Shown: positions 7,015-15,803, numbered from the stretch's first letter. The stretch is DNA of 61,413 nucleotides from Syntrophaceae bacterium (GCA_009773315.1 WRPE01000013.1:1-61413), one strand, 5' to 3'. The notes: a model not told the origin generated them from the sequence alone. Made by a program: numbers and translations.

Positions 7015-8973
7015 CTATATTTCCCAGGCCGCTTTCGCTCCATCCGTCGTCGCTTCAATAATCCGGCGGGGTGCAACGGCATCGCCAACAATAAAATGAC
7101 GAATGCCTTTTTTCAAAAGCATGTCTTTGAGGGTATTTCTTGGCGTCACGCCGATGGCGACAATAACTTGATTGACTGGTTCGATCTTACGATCTTCGCC
7201 GTTTTGGGTAACAACAACCGATCCTTCAGTAATAAGCTTTACCGTTGTGCCGAGCATCAGTTTAATCCCACCAGCCTCAAGACGCTTATGCAGCATGTAG
7301 CCATGTGCAGCCATTGCCAGAACCGGCGAAGCGGCCAGCATTTCCACGATGGTAATACCCTTGACGCCCTTCTCGCGCAGAAAATCGGCTGTTTCCATGC
7401 CGACAAGCCCGCCGCCAATAATAACAACTTGATCCTTGGGCTTTACTTCGCCATCCATGATCTGCCAGGCGTCACAAACCACTGATGCATTGATGCCCTC
7501 GGCCGGGCAAGTGGATTTGCCGGCGCCGATAGCCAGGATGACTGCATCGGGTTTGCCCGCTTCAATCATGGCCTCAGTGACTTCTGTGCTTGTTTTAATA
7601 TCCACACCCTTCTTTTTGCAGTTTGCCGTCAGGGTCTTAATATACCTGCCGTACACCTCTTTGTGGGGCGCTTTTGCAGCATAGCGAACATTTCCGCCCG
7701 TTTCTTTTTCCTGTTCAAAGAGCGTTACCTTATGTCCCAGGCGTGCAGATTCGAAAGCAGCGGTCAGACCTCCCGGTCCACCGCCAACAACCCAGACGTT
7801 GCGGCTGGTTGCCGCCAGACCCGCCGGGTAAATCAGTTCCTGCCCTGTTTGTGGATTAATGGCGCAACGGATTGGGAGAACTTCTAATGCAAGGCGCTCG
7901 ATACATCCCTGATTGCAGGCCAGGCATTCCAGGGTATCTTCCGGATGTCCTTCTCTGGCATTTTTCAGGAAATCGGGATCGGCCAGGTGCTGCCTTGCCA
8001 CGGCAACGAGGTCGGCGTCTCCCCGGGCAATCACGTCATCCATGGCATACGGATCAACATAGCGTCCGACGGAGATCACGGGAACTTTTGTCACCTCTTT
8101 TATTTTCCGGGCCAGATGGGCTTTGAAGCCAGGGTCGTATTCAATGGGAGCGCTCGGGTTCGGCGTATCAATGTTCACCTCGGGGCTGCCGTGTGTGCCA
8201 AAAGAGACATTGATCATGTCCGCGCCGGCACTTACGAAATCGGGAATGATGGTCTGCATGTCAGCGATGGTATAGCCGTTCTTGATGCATTCCTCGCCGG
8301 AAATCCGAATGGATATAGGAAAGTCAGGACCTACCTGCTTGCGCGCTTCCTCGAGGCACTCAATCATGAAGCGGGAGCGGCCGCGGAAATCGCCTCCGTA
8401 TTTGTCCGTACGCTGATTGCTGTTGGCCGAAAGAAACTGCATGAGGAGATAGCCATGTGCTCCGTGAAGCTCCACGGCATCAAATCCTGCCTTCCTGGCC
8501 CGAACGGCCGCACTGCCGAATGCTGCAATGGTCTCCTCGATATCTTCCAGCGTCATCTCGAGCGGCGCTCCCAGAAAACCGAAGATATAGCTCGGGATAG
8601 CCGAAGGCCCGATAGCCTTCTTTTTCCGCTGAAGCAGATAATTCTCGCGACCCGTATGGTGAAGCTGCATGGCAATCTTGCTCCCCTGGGCATGAACAAC
8701 ATCAGCAAGCTTGGCGAGCCCCGGAATAAATTTATCATCCCAGACGGCAATGCATCGGGGTCCCGCGGAGCCCAGAGGATGCACTTCAGTGATCTCGGTG
8801 ATGATGAGACCGGCGCCACCCTCAGCCCGGCGCTTGATATACGCCAGGTTCGCTTCGCTGACGGTGCTGTCAGCATTGCCGAGGGCTGTTCCCATAGGCG
8901 GCATGACGACCCGATTCGGTATTTCCAAAGATCTTATCTTGATGGGCGCCAATAAATGTTCTAATATCTTCAT
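7015..8973 (-). CDS. OYE-family Fe-S/FAD reductase (2,4-dienoyl-CoA reductase-like)
   Basis: A 652-residue enzyme with an N-terminal TIM barrel that binds FMN (start PIKIRSLEIPNRVVMPPMGT), a Fe-S motif CLACNQGC followed 11 residues later by Cys, and two dinucleotide-binding folds (VVGGGPGGLTAAFESARLG and VIIGGGLVGMETADFL). This is the architecture of FadH 2,4-dienoyl-CoA reductase, enoate reductase and trimethylamine dehydrogenase. It probably reduces a C=C bond in an unsaturated acyl-CoA or acid with NAD(P)H, or runs in reverse. ATG 8973 follows GAGGG. Lying between an SDR and a hydrolase in the acyl-CoA cluster, it is likely part of the same pathway. Confidence 0.92.
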   Translation of the reverse strand: MKILEHLLAPIKIRSLEIPNRVVMPPMGTALGNADSTVSEANLAYIKRRAEGGAGLIITEITEVHPLGSAGPRCIAVWDDKFIPGLAKLADVVHAQGSKIAMQLHHTGRENYLLQRKKKAIGPSAIPSYIFGFLGAPLEMTLEDIEETIAAFGSAAVRARKAGFDAVELHGAHGYLLMQFLSANSNQRTDKYGGDFRGRSRFMIECLEEARKQVGPDFPISIRISGEECIKNGYTIADMQTIIPDFVSAGADMINVSFGTHGSPEVNIDTPNPSAPIEYDPGFKAHLARKIKEVTKVPVISVGRYVDPYAMDDVIARGDADLVAVARQHLADPDFLKNAREGHPEDTLECLACNQGCIERLALEVLPIRCAINPQTGQELIYPAGLAATSRNVWVVGGGPGGLTAAFESARLGHKVTLFEQEKETGGNVRYAAKAPHKEVYGRYIKTLTANCKKKGVDIKTSTEVTEAMIEAGKPDAVILAIGAGKSTCPAEGINASVVCDAWQIMDGEVKPKDQVVIIGGGLVGMETADFLREKGVKGITIVEMLAASPVLAMAAHGYMLHKRLEAGGIKLMLGTTVKLITEGSVVVTQNGEDRKIEPVNQVIVAIGVTPRNTLKDMLLKKGIRHFIVGDAVAPRRIIEATTDGAKAAWEI

Positions 8974-9063
8974 GGTTTTTCCCTCTTTCTCTTTTTCATT
9001 CTGATGATGTGATGATTCATTGATTATTTTTTGCGGCTTCTGCTGCGAAATATCGCTTCATGA

Positions 9064-9094
9064 ATAAGTCCCGGCATGGCCTGCCGGGACTTAT
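9064..9094 (-). terminator. 13-bp perfect stem-loop after the SDR gene
   Basis: ATAAGTCCCGGCA (9064-9076) pairs perfectly with TGCCGGGACTTAT (9082-9094) around a five-base loop. It lies 28 bases beyond the SDR stop codon. There is no T-run, so it may stabilise or attenuate the transcript rather than end it fully. Confidence 0.6.
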
Positions 9095-9121
9095 CAGGCG
9101 TCATTTCTGTTTTGCCTGCGA

Positions 9122-9934
9122 TTAGTGTCCTTCTACAAGATTCATAGTGGACAGCAACACAGCACCGTCGATGATGATCTCGGTTCCCGTGGTATAGCTG
9201 GAAGCCTCGGAGGCCAAATAGATGGCGGCGCCCGCGATATCATCAGGATAGCCGATGCGGCGCATGGGCAGGATATTTTCCAGATCTGCTTTTGCCTTCT
9301 TGGCTTCTTCCGGCGTGAGATTCCACCAATGGGAATCCATCATCTTCGTGCTGATGGGCCCCGGGGCAATGGTGTTCACCTGGATGTTATGGGAGGCTAG
9401 TTCCATGGCAAAGGCTTTCGTGATCATTCGTACACCCGCCTTGGAGACGGAATAGACACTGACAAAAGGTTCCGGCTTAAAGCCATCGATGGAGGCTACA
9501 TTGATGATCTTTCCACCGCCTTGGTTCTTCATGATTTTGGCACAGGCCTGACTGAGGAAATACAGCCCCTTCAGGTTCAGGTTCATGATGGTGTCCCAGA
9601 GACGCTCGTCGGAATCCAGAACGCTTCCCATGGCGGGGCTGGCGCCGGCATTGTTGACCAGAATGTCAATTCGGCCGTATTTAGCCATGACGGTGTCGAC
9701 AACTCTCTGGATCTCTTCCATTTTACCTAAGTGAGCGGGAAGGACTAGTGCTTCTCCGCCGAAAGCCTTGATTTCCGAAGCCGTCGCTTCGAGATCCTGG
9801 GCCTTGCGGCTGGTAACAACTACTTTGGCGCCGGCCTTGGCAAAGCCAAACGCAATACCCTGGCCAATGCCGCGGCTACCGCCGGTGACAATGGCTACTT
9901 TGTCTTTTAAGGAAAATTTAGACATATCAAACAT
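9122..9934 (-). CDS. Short-chain dehydrogenase/reductase
   Basis: A classical SDR of 270 residues. Visible motifs are the nucleotide-binding VTGGSRGIGQG, NNAGA, and the catalytic Y-x3-K in YSVSK with a preceding Ser in NVASIDGF. The C-terminal IIIDGAVLLS matches the usual end of the FabG/glucose-dehydrogenase branch. It would interconvert an alcohol and a ketone with NAD(P)H, plausibly a 3-hydroxyacyl-CoA step given its neighbours. ATG 9934 follows AGAAAGGA by eight bases. Strong hairpins flank the gene on both sides, so it may be regulated apart from abfD. Confidence 0.93.
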   Translation of the reverse strand: MFDMSKFSLKDKVAIVTGGSRGIGQGIAFGFAKAGAKVVVTSRKAQDLEATASEIKAFGGEALVLPAHLGKMEEIQRVVDTVMAKYGRIDILVNNAGASPAMGSVLDSDERLWDTIMNLNLKGLYFLSQACAKIMKNQGGGKIINVASIDGFKPEPFVSVYSVSKAGVRMITKAFAMELASHNIQVNTIAPGPISTKMMDSHWWNLTPEEAKKAKADLENILPMRRIGYPDDIAGAAIYLASEASSYTTGTEIIIDGAVLLSTMNLVEGH

Positions 9935-9960
9935 AGCAGAAATCCTTTCTTTGCTAGGAT

Positions 9961-10001
9961 AAAACCTTTCCCTCCCTTGTCTTCCGGGAGGGAAAGGTTT
10001 T
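9961..10001 (-). terminator. 15-bp hairpin between abfD and the SDR
   Basis: AAAACCTTTCCCTCC (9961-9975) pairs perfectly with GGAGGGAAAGGTTTT (9987-10001) across an 11-base loop. A-rich and T-rich ends make it terminator-like in either direction; for the genes here it would act on the leftward abfD transcript. Confidence 0.8.
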
Positions 10002-10022
10002 TAGGTGAGATGATGGGGTAAT

Positions 10023-11531
10023 TTATTTCTTAGCTTTTTTCGCCACGGGGCTCAAGGCCTCCCGGTCACCTCCGCTCATGCCGGCAATATACTTCACCAG
10101 CTTCTTGCGGGACTCGATGTCGTACTGGGTCGTAATGGCAATCTGCTCCATGATCGGCGAGCCGCCACCATGATAGTTGCCCACATTCATGATGCCGCCT
10201 GTGGCCGAACAGATCATGTCGCCCAGGTATCTCCAGAACTGGGCCTGATCCTCAGCCGGCATGTTGGGATTACGCTTGGTGTATTTGAGGAGGGCTGCAC
10301 CCGTCTCCGGGTTTGCAAAATCCGCCTCATGGGGGAATGTTGCCGTCACACCACCCGAGATATCACAGAGAATCTCCGCCTCACGGAAAACTGCTTCACC
10401 GGACAGACAACGACCGACATTGCAGTAAATCGAATGCGGAATATAAGAACCGGGGCCATAAGGCACAAAACCGATGCCGGGTATGTAAACCTCCGGCTTG
10501 CCCAGGGCGGATGCCGTGTAACCGGCGGCATAACCCAATTCGATGGTCATGATAAGCTCGGCCAGCTTCTCCCGGACATGGGATTCTTTGTGAATGTTAT
10601 TAACTTCAGCAGCCAATGCTGCCGTGCCCAAAATCATGTCGCCGATGGCCGGCTTGCAGCCGGAATAGGAATGGCGATGGAACAGGGCGAAGAGAAGCGC
10701 ACAGGCGCCGCCGTGCTGATGTTCGCCGGCTAGAAAGACCCGCTCCCAGGGAACAAAGCAGTTGTCAAAGATCATGTAAGAATCCGTCGCACCCGGTGTA
10801 AACCCACGCTTGTAATGCTCGCGGGGGCGGAGGTTATGGATCGTCGTAACCTGTTTGAGACCGTCCCAATCGCCCGGTATGGCAAAAGCTACGGCATAAT
10901 CCTTGTCTTCAGGACGGAGTGCCCTGGTGGGAACGACAAGAACTTCATCGGCCACGGAGGCCTCGGAGATATGGACCTTGCAGCCTTCAACAACGATCCC
11001 GTCCTTCAGACGTTCCTTGATATGCACATAGGAACCGGGGTTAGGCTGGTCGGCGGGACGAAGCAGCCGGTCACCCTTTGTATCCGTCTGGGCGCAGCAG
11101 CCGATAAGATCTTCTGTCTGGAAGCGTGTCAACCACTTCTTGAAGTTCTCATGGTACTGGGTGGCGCCATTGTTTAGCTTGTCGGCCTCATAGGAAACAT
11201 TGTAAATGGCGTTCGTACCGTCAATACCCATGCAGCGCTGGATGCAGCCGCCGACCTTCTGGCAGAGCATGCGGGTCATGTCCTGCTTCTTGTGCAGGTC
11301 GTCCTTGTTCTGGTGAACGTGGGTGTAGCGGTTGATTCTCTCTCCTGTGAGGTGAGAAATAGCCGTACACAGATCCTGATTTTCCGGCTTTAAAGCCTCA
11401 TCGTAAGTTGTGCCGATGGTATTGATGCAATCCATCTGCAACTCATCGTCACGGTCGATCAACTTGCCGTCGAAGTAAATGTTCCGCTTCATCTTGGATA
11501 ATCCCTTGATATAATCCTGTTTTGTTCTCAT
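10023..11531 (-). CDS. abfD: 4-hydroxybutyryl-CoA dehydratase
   Basis: A 502-residue member of the HpaB/AbfD family. In the Clostridium aminobutyricum enzyme the [4Fe-4S] cluster is held by two Cys in C-x3-C, a His and a Cys in H-x6-C. All four are here: C96 and C100 (GGCIQRC), H285 and C292 (HRHSYSGC). Flavin hydroxylases of the same fold lack this set, so dehydratase is the better call. The enzyme dehydrates 4-hydroxybutyryl-CoA to crotonyl-CoA through a ketyl radical with FAD and can isomerise vinylacetyl-CoA. Start ATG 11531 follows AAAGGAG. Only 18 bases separate it from the TetR gene upstream, so the two are probably co-transcribed. A related 4-hydroxyacyl-CoA substrate is possible. Confidence 0.9.
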   Translation of the reverse strand: MRTKQDYIKGLSKMKRNIYFDGKLIDRDDELQMDCINTIGTTYDEALKPENQDLCTAISHLTGERINRYTHVHQNKDDLHKKQDMTRMLCQKVGGCIQRCMGIDGTNAIYNVSYEADKLNNGATQYHENFKKWLTRFQTEDLIGCCAQTDTKGDRLLRPADQPNPGSYVHIKERLKDGIVVEGCKVHISEASVADEVLVVPTRALRPEDKDYAVAFAIPGDWDGLKQVTTIHNLRPREHYKRGFTPGATDSYMIFDNCFVPWERVFLAGEHQHGGACALLFALFHRHSYSGCKPAIGDMILGTAALAAEVNNIHKESHVREKLAELIMTIELGYAAGYTASALGKPEVYIPGIGFVPYGPGSYIPHSIYCNVGRCLSGEAVFREAEILCDISGGVTATFPHEADFANPETGAALLKYTKRNPNMPAEDQAQFWRYLGDMICSATGGIMNVGNYHGGGSPIMEQIAITTQYDIESRKKLVKYIAGMSGGDREALSPVAKKAKK

Positions 11532-11549
11532 TCGTGGTACTCCTTTCTT

Positions 11550-12296
11550 TTATTTTTCTTGTTGTTTATTGGGTTTCTTTTTAACATTATTCTTCTGTTT
11601 TACAGATTCCGTCGATATTTCTTTGTGCTGGAGAAGTTTCCCCAGAACATTGACGTCTTCCAGGTTCAGGTGAAGCGTCAGCCCCGTTTCTTCTTTTCTG
11701 GCCCTGGTGCCGGACAGAACAATTTCCAGAAACGGATCGAGCATCTCCATCATACTTTTATCGCGCTTCGGCATTCCCTGCATGTGCCAGTGGATAAAAA
11801 GATGTTCGATGGTCCCCATCAATATAGATCGTATCAGATAGGCATCGGCATCTTTGCGGAAAGTGCCGTCAGCGATACCATCGCGGATACAATCTAATAG
11901 ACCGTGGGCGGAACGGCGAATAGCCTCATGAGCAGTCGTCTGCCGGAAACGCTTATTGGACATGAGCTGCAATAACACCAGAGCCGAATAATGAGGGTTA
12001 TTCTGATAGAGGAGGATATAGCCCAATAAGATTGCCCGCATCCGTCCTTCCACATCCTTGATGAAAGGCAGAACCTGTTGTGACTCTTCAAAAGTATCGT
12101 TGGATATTTTTTCGGGAATAGCGAAGAGAAGATCTTCTTTGGTGCCGAAATATTCATAAATCGTGGCTTCGGAGACACCGGCTTCTTTACTGATTTCGGA
12201 GATGGTCGCTTCTTGAAAAGACTTCTCGGCAAAGATGCGCAGAGCCGCATCCATAATGCGGTCTTTTCTGCTTTTTGTTTTGACATGATCTGCCAT
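11550..12296 (-). CDS. TetR-family regulator of the acyl-CoA cluster
   Basis: A 248-residue regulator. The N-terminal helix-turn-helix reads RIMDAALRIFAEKSFQEATI then AGVSEATIYEYFGTKEDL, typical of TetR. The C-terminal ligand domain resembles those of acyl-CoA-responsive regulators and ends in a lysine-rich tail. Regulators of this type usually repress fatty-acid or acyl-CoA degradation genes until a CoA ester binds. It is the first gene of a leftward unit with abfD. Its promoter spacer holds a near-palindrome (12327-12341), which suggests autoregulation. ATG 12296 follows AAGGG. Confidence 0.92.
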   Translation of the reverse strand: MADHVKTKSRKDRIMDAALRIFAEKSFQEATISEISKEAGVSEATIYEYFGTKEDLLFAIPEKISNDTFEESQQVLPFIKDVEGRMRAILLGYILLYQNNPHYSALVLLQLMSNKRFRQTTAHEAIRRSAHGLLDCIRDGIADGTFRKDADAYLIRSILMGTIEHLFIHWHMQGMPKRDKSMMEMLDPFLEIVLSGTRARKEETGLTLHLNLEDVNVLGKLLQHKEISTESVKQKNNVKKKPNKQQEK

Positions 12297-12321
12297 AACA
12301 CACCCTTTTCAAGTTTGGTGT

Positions 12322-12377
12322 AACCTAGACCATCATAGTCTTACTGTCAAGTATTATTTTATTCCGTAGTCAGACTA
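12322..12377 (-). promoter_or_regulatory. TetR promoter with candidate operators
   Basis: On the minus strand TTGACA (12350-12345) and TAGGTT (12327-12322) are 17 bases apart. The spacer is largely filled by the imperfect palindrome AGACTATGATGGTCT (12341-12327), symmetrical at 12 of 15 positions. Upstream lies a second palindrome, TAGTC-A-GACTA (12367-12377), with the related half-site AGTC. This is where a TetR repressor would bind to block RNA polymerase. The -10 match is only partial. Confidence 0.5.
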
Positions 12378-12419
12378 TTTTTTTTATACGATATTCATAG
12401 TGTGTAAAAAATCGCAGGC

Positions 12420-12722
12420 CTATCTTTTTTTTATTTTCTGAAGGACCGTCGCTGCTAACTGATCCTCCGGCAACTCCTGAAAATTGACGGTTTTTCCGGC
12501 AATCACAATCCATTGCCCGGCTAAATCGACAAGCTCCGGCTTTTGAGCACACCCTGATGGGCAACCGCAAACCAAAATGCCGGCAAAAAAAGGCGCGAAG
12601 GAGATATCTGTCGTGAGTTGATAACCGATCTCAAGAGAGTTTTCAATGTCTCTGATGATCTCTGATCTGTCAATCTGACAATTACAACCGCCGCAGTATT
12701 TAACGACAATATCCAAACGCAT
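12420..12722 (-). CDS. Small cysteine-rich CGGCNC protein
   Basis: A 100-residue protein with a CGGCNC motif near its start (VVKYCGGCNCQIDR) and a second cluster CGCPSGC mid-protein, seven cysteines in all. Small CGGCNP-type proteins with this opening are common in anaerobes, but no function is established that I know of; metal or Fe-S binding or thiol redox chemistry is plausible. There is no signal peptide. ATG 12722 follows GGAG by four bases. It starts 22 bases after the thioredoxin-like gene, so the two probably form an operon and may share a redox role. Confidence 0.75.
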   Translation of the reverse strand: MRLDIVVKYCGGCNCQIDRSEIIRDIENSLEIGYQLTTDISFAPFFAGILVCGCPSGCAQKPELVDLAGQWIVIAGKTVNFQELPEDQLAATVLQKIKKR

Positions 12723-12744
12723 TGAACTCCAAATCTCGTCAACA

Positions 12745-13086
12745 TTACATCAGAGGGCAGGACTGAATGAAATCAGCAATCTGCTTATCATTCAGACCAA
12801 TGCCGGGTTTGCCGTCCAGGCGTTTAACCACCTTACTTTTATCAAAGAGGATCAAGGTTGGAAAAACATCGATGCCGTATAAATCGGCAACATGCTCCTC
12901 ATCATCGGCCACCAGCAGCAGCTGACGCTGTTCTTCGCGTGCCTGCTTTTCAAACACGGGCAAGACTCTTCGGCAAAAAGGGCACCAGGACGCGTAAACC
13001 ATGGCGATCACCCTGTCCTTTTCCCGGAGAGCCTGTTCCAGATCACGAAGGTTGTTCACTGATGCGCATGACTCGTTTGTGCCCAT
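12745..13086 (-). CDS. Thioredoxin-like protein
   Basis: A 113-residue thioredoxin fold with the redox motif WCPFC, a downstream cis-proline in DVFPTLILF, and a C-terminal amphipathic helix. I chose ATG 13086 (MGTNESC) because AGGAAGGGAAG lies just upstream. The frame continues back to 13224, but that extension overlaps the 3' end of the SDR gene. Proline and phenylalanine between the cysteines differ from the CGPC of general thioredoxins, so it is a specialised or glutaredoxin-like member. It is probably the partner of the cysteine-rich protein that follows. Confidence 0.88.
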   Translation of the reverse strand: MGTNESCASVNNLRDLEQALREKDRVIAMVYASWCPFCRRVLPVFEKQAREEQRQLLLVADDEEHVADLYGIDVFPTLILFDKSKVVKRLDGKPGIGLNDKQIADFIQSCPLM

Positions 13087-13160
13087 AGATGCTTCCCTTC
13101 CTGATAATGACATAGCGAGGCGACTCGTGCCGGACGAAATCGTTCTCGACATTTTTATAA

Positions 13161-13946
13161 CTATTTTTTCAGAGGCGCTCCCGTGAAAAATCTGTCCTGT
13201 AACCTGCGCATCCCCTGAAGCCATCGGGTATAATCCGCCGCTTTCCGCTGCATATAGGTTTTGACTTCCTTGTGCGGCAGGATCAAAAATTCATCAGACG
13301 CGAAAGATTCCATAACGGCGTCCGCCAATTGTTCCGGCTTCATCAGACCATCCACCCCGGCCACGCCGCCGCCCTCATGATCACGCGTCATTTCCGTATC
13401 GACCGCCTGCGGGCAAAGGGCAAATACCTGAATACCCTGGCCACCATAGGTAATCGAGAGATTCTCCGCCAGCCCCACCGCCGCGTGCTTGGTAACGGAA
13501 TAAGGAAGAGACCCGATCTGGCTTAAAAGCCCCGCCGCCGAAGCTGTAATCATAAATGCGCCGCCGCCGCGCTTGATCATGCCGGGACAAACCGCCCGCG
13601 CCGCGAAAACATGCGCCAGCACATTAATCTCCCATATACGCTGCCAGGATTCGTTATCAACCTCATAGCCGCCAATAGCAATAATCCCGGCGTTGGAGCA
13701 GAAAACATCGACACTGCCAAACTTATCTTCCGTAAATTTGACCAAGCGAATAATATCCTCTTCTTTGCGCACATCGCAGACAACGGCGGCACCGCCAACT
13801 TCCTGCGCCACGGCCTTTGCGCCTGCCTCATTGACATCAGCCGCAATAATCGCTTTAGCGCCTTCTTTTGCAAACCGTAAACACAACCCCCGGCCGATGC
13901 CGGAAGCCGCGCCTGTAACAATAACGATCTTTCCTTTAATTTCCAT
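13161..13946 (-). CDS. Short-chain dehydrogenase/reductase
   Basis: A 261-residue classical SDR: VTGAASGIGRG at the start, CDV for the adenine pocket, SNAG, ITASAAG with the catalytic Ser, and YSVTK. The C-terminal 60 residues are longer and more basic than in FabG-like enzymes, ending RRLQDRFFTGAPLKK, which could form a helix that contacts membrane or partner. It would oxidise or reduce a hydroxyacyl or similar substrate with NAD(P). It lies between the lipoprotein esterase and the thioredoxin-like gene, transcribed left with them. Confidence 0.92.
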   Translation of the reverse strand: MEIKGKIVIVTGAASGIGRGLCLRFAKEGAKAIIAADVNEAGAKAVAQEVGGAAVVCDVRKEEDIIRLVKFTEDKFGSVDVFCSNAGIIAIGGYEVDNESWQRIWEINVLAHVFAARAVCPGMIKRGGGAFMITASAAGLLSQIGSLPYSVTKHAAVGLAENLSITYGGQGIQVFALCPQAVDTEMTRDHEGGGVAGVDGLMKPEQLADAVMESFASDEFLILPHKEVKTYMQRKAADYTRWLQGMRRLQDRFFTGAPLKK

Positions 13947-14027
13947 TATAATCCATCTCCCTGTTTCCGGTTATTCACATAAACCCTTTGCCCGGCTTTA
14001 CAACAGTGCAAAAGGTTTCTTCTCGCA

Positions 14028-15803
14028 TTAACGTCTACGGTAAGGCGAAGCGTCCCAGAAGGGCTGAATTTCTTTTTGCCGTGGTTCGTCCTTCAGCGCC
14101 GCTTCAATCATTTCTTGTGTTAATTCGCTTCTACCCATGGTGATTTTGGCCTTTTCCAGATCGGCATCCAGAAGCATGGTTTTGGGGAACCCCTGAATAT
14201 TGGACCAGGGCGACCATTTGGGAAGACTGGAACCTTGCTTATTGGGATTGCCCGTCCAAGCAAACGCCGACCAGTAATCCATCATCGCATTCGACAGAGC
14301 AACACGCCCCGGTTTGTTTTTATCGTTGAAAACCACCGCGCCCAGCGATGCTTTTTCCGTGCCGAAAACAAAGTCAATTTCCATCGCGTGACAGGCGCCC
14401 AGAATGATATTTAAGGGCGGATTGATGACATTGTTCTTCGCCCCACCAGCGCCCCACATAAACTGATACGTGAAAATAAAGGGCTGGCCTTCATTGTCCC
14501 GCATGATTCGAGCCGGCTGATCCACGGCCATCACTTTCCATCCGTCACTCTGAAATTTGGCTACCAGATCAAATAATTCCGTTTTAACCGGTTCTTTAAA
14601 CAGGGATCCGTCCTGACGCCAGGCGGCAAAGGGCTGATAACTTCTCAAAAAGACTTTGGCCTCTTCCTTGTTGGTCCCCATAAGCATCGGGACTTTATTA
14701 TATTTATCCGACGCGAGAGCCGCATAAAAATCAGCTGGCAGAACTTTGCCGTCACTATACGCGGTGGGGAAATAGATCATTCCCAAAGCCTTTCCTTCAG
14801 GATACATCTCCAGAAAATCAGCCGCTGTCTTGGATCTCATATAGGCTTCGATATCTTTCGCGGACATGACCGCCAGAACCTTTGCCGCAGCTTCGGCATC
14901 GGCGGCCTTACCGTCTTTCACCATCAGTTTAGCCAGAATGCCATTGATATGGGTGGCTCCCTCCTGGGGTGTCGAGGGACGGATCAAACCGCTTTGGGAA
15001 ATGGCGCGGTGGAATAAACCGTTGGCCATTGGCGATGAAACCAGACAAAAGACATTCTGCCCTCCGGCTGATTCGCCGGCAATTGTGACATTTTCGGGAT
15101 CGCCGCCGAAATTCTTAATATTGGCCTGCACCCATTTCAGGGCCGCAATTAAATCCAGAATGGCGAAGTTTCCGGAATCGCCCGCTGCATCACCGGTTTT
15201 CAATGCTGGATGGCTGTAGAATCCCATGGGTCCCAGTCGATAATTGAAGGTAATGACAATCATGTTACCGCGATTGGCTAAGATGCCGCCATCCTGCATG
15301 GAAAGAAGCGGCCATTGAATGCTGTTGCCGCCGCCATGAATCCAGAAAAATACAGGCAATTTGCCTGTCGCGTTTTTCGGCGACCAGATGTTCAGATACA
15401 GACAGTCCTCATTGCCCAGGACAACCTGGGCTGTTGCTGGGTTGCGATCATGATCGATATACTGAGGACAGATTTGGCAAAACTTGTCGGCCTGAAGAGG
15501 TTGCGACCGTTTTTCGGCCGGTTGAGGCGCTCTCCAGCGCAATGCACCTATGGGCGGCTTGGCATAGGGAATCGCCTTCCAGGTATTCGTATTCGTGGCG
15601 GCGTTTTCCTCGCCGATCACAATGCCTTCCGTGGTCTGGCGCTCCACGGCAATCGGCGCAGGCTTGGTCTGTCCCGCGTCAGGCGCCTGAACATTTTTAA
15701 CACTGCCGCATCCCGACAAAAGCAGCAGTAACGCGGCGCCAAAAAACAGGACAAGCCGCACGGAATAGGAACGAGCTGAAACCCATCTTTTTCCCGGCAT
15801 CAT
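14028..15803 (-). CDS. Type B carboxylesterase, predicted lipoprotein
   Basis: A 591-residue protein with a signal peptide ending in a lipobox (LLLLLSGC, Cys32), so it should be lipid-anchored outside the cytoplasm. The carboxylesterase motifs follow: NEDCLYLNIW, the oxyanion hole HGGGN, nucleophile GESAGG (Ser245), and a catalytic His in ACHAMEIDFVFG. Such enzymes hydrolyse esters or amides and some are polyester- or drug-degrading. Here it may release acids that the downstream acyl-CoA genes use; that link is inference. ATG 15803 follows GGGAG. The 5' end is separated from proC by a repeat element. Confidence 0.93.
   Translation of the reverse strand: MMPGKRWVSARSYSVRLVLFFGAALLLLLSGCGSVKNVQAPDAGQTKPAPIAVERQTTEGIVIGEENAATNTNTWKAIPYAKPPIGALRWRAPQPAEKRSQPLQADKFCQICPQYIDHDRNPATAQVVLGNEDCLYLNIWSPKNATGKLPVFFWIHGGGNSIQWPLLSMQDGGILANRGNMIVITFNYRLGPMGFYSHPALKTGDAAGDSGNFAILDLIAALKWVQANIKNFGGDPENVTIAGESAGGQNVFCLVSSPMANGLFHRAISQSGLIRPSTPQEGATHINGILAKLMVKDGKAADAEAAAKVLAVMSAKDIEAYMRSKTAADFLEMYPEGKALGMIYFPTAYSDGKVLPADFYAALASDKYNKVPMLMGTNKEEAKVFLRSYQPFAAWRQDGSLFKEPVKTELFDLVAKFQSDGWKVMAVDQPARIMRDNEGQPFIFTYQFMWGAGGAKNNVINPPLNIILGACHAMEIDFVFGTEKASLGAVVFNDKNKPGRVALSNAMMDYWSAFAWTGNPNKQGSSLPKWSPWSNIQGFPKTMLLDADLEKAKITMGRSELTQEMIEAALKDEPRQKEIQPFWDASPYRRR

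Noticed and set aside
7945-8955. A 336-codon plus-strand open frame
   Set aside because: It lies opposite the OYE reductase, whose motifs are clear, and its translation has no family features.
10023-11531. 4-hydroxyphenylacetate 3-hydroxylase as the call
   Set aside because: The family fold is shared, but the C-x3-C and H-x6-C cluster ligands point to the dehydratase.
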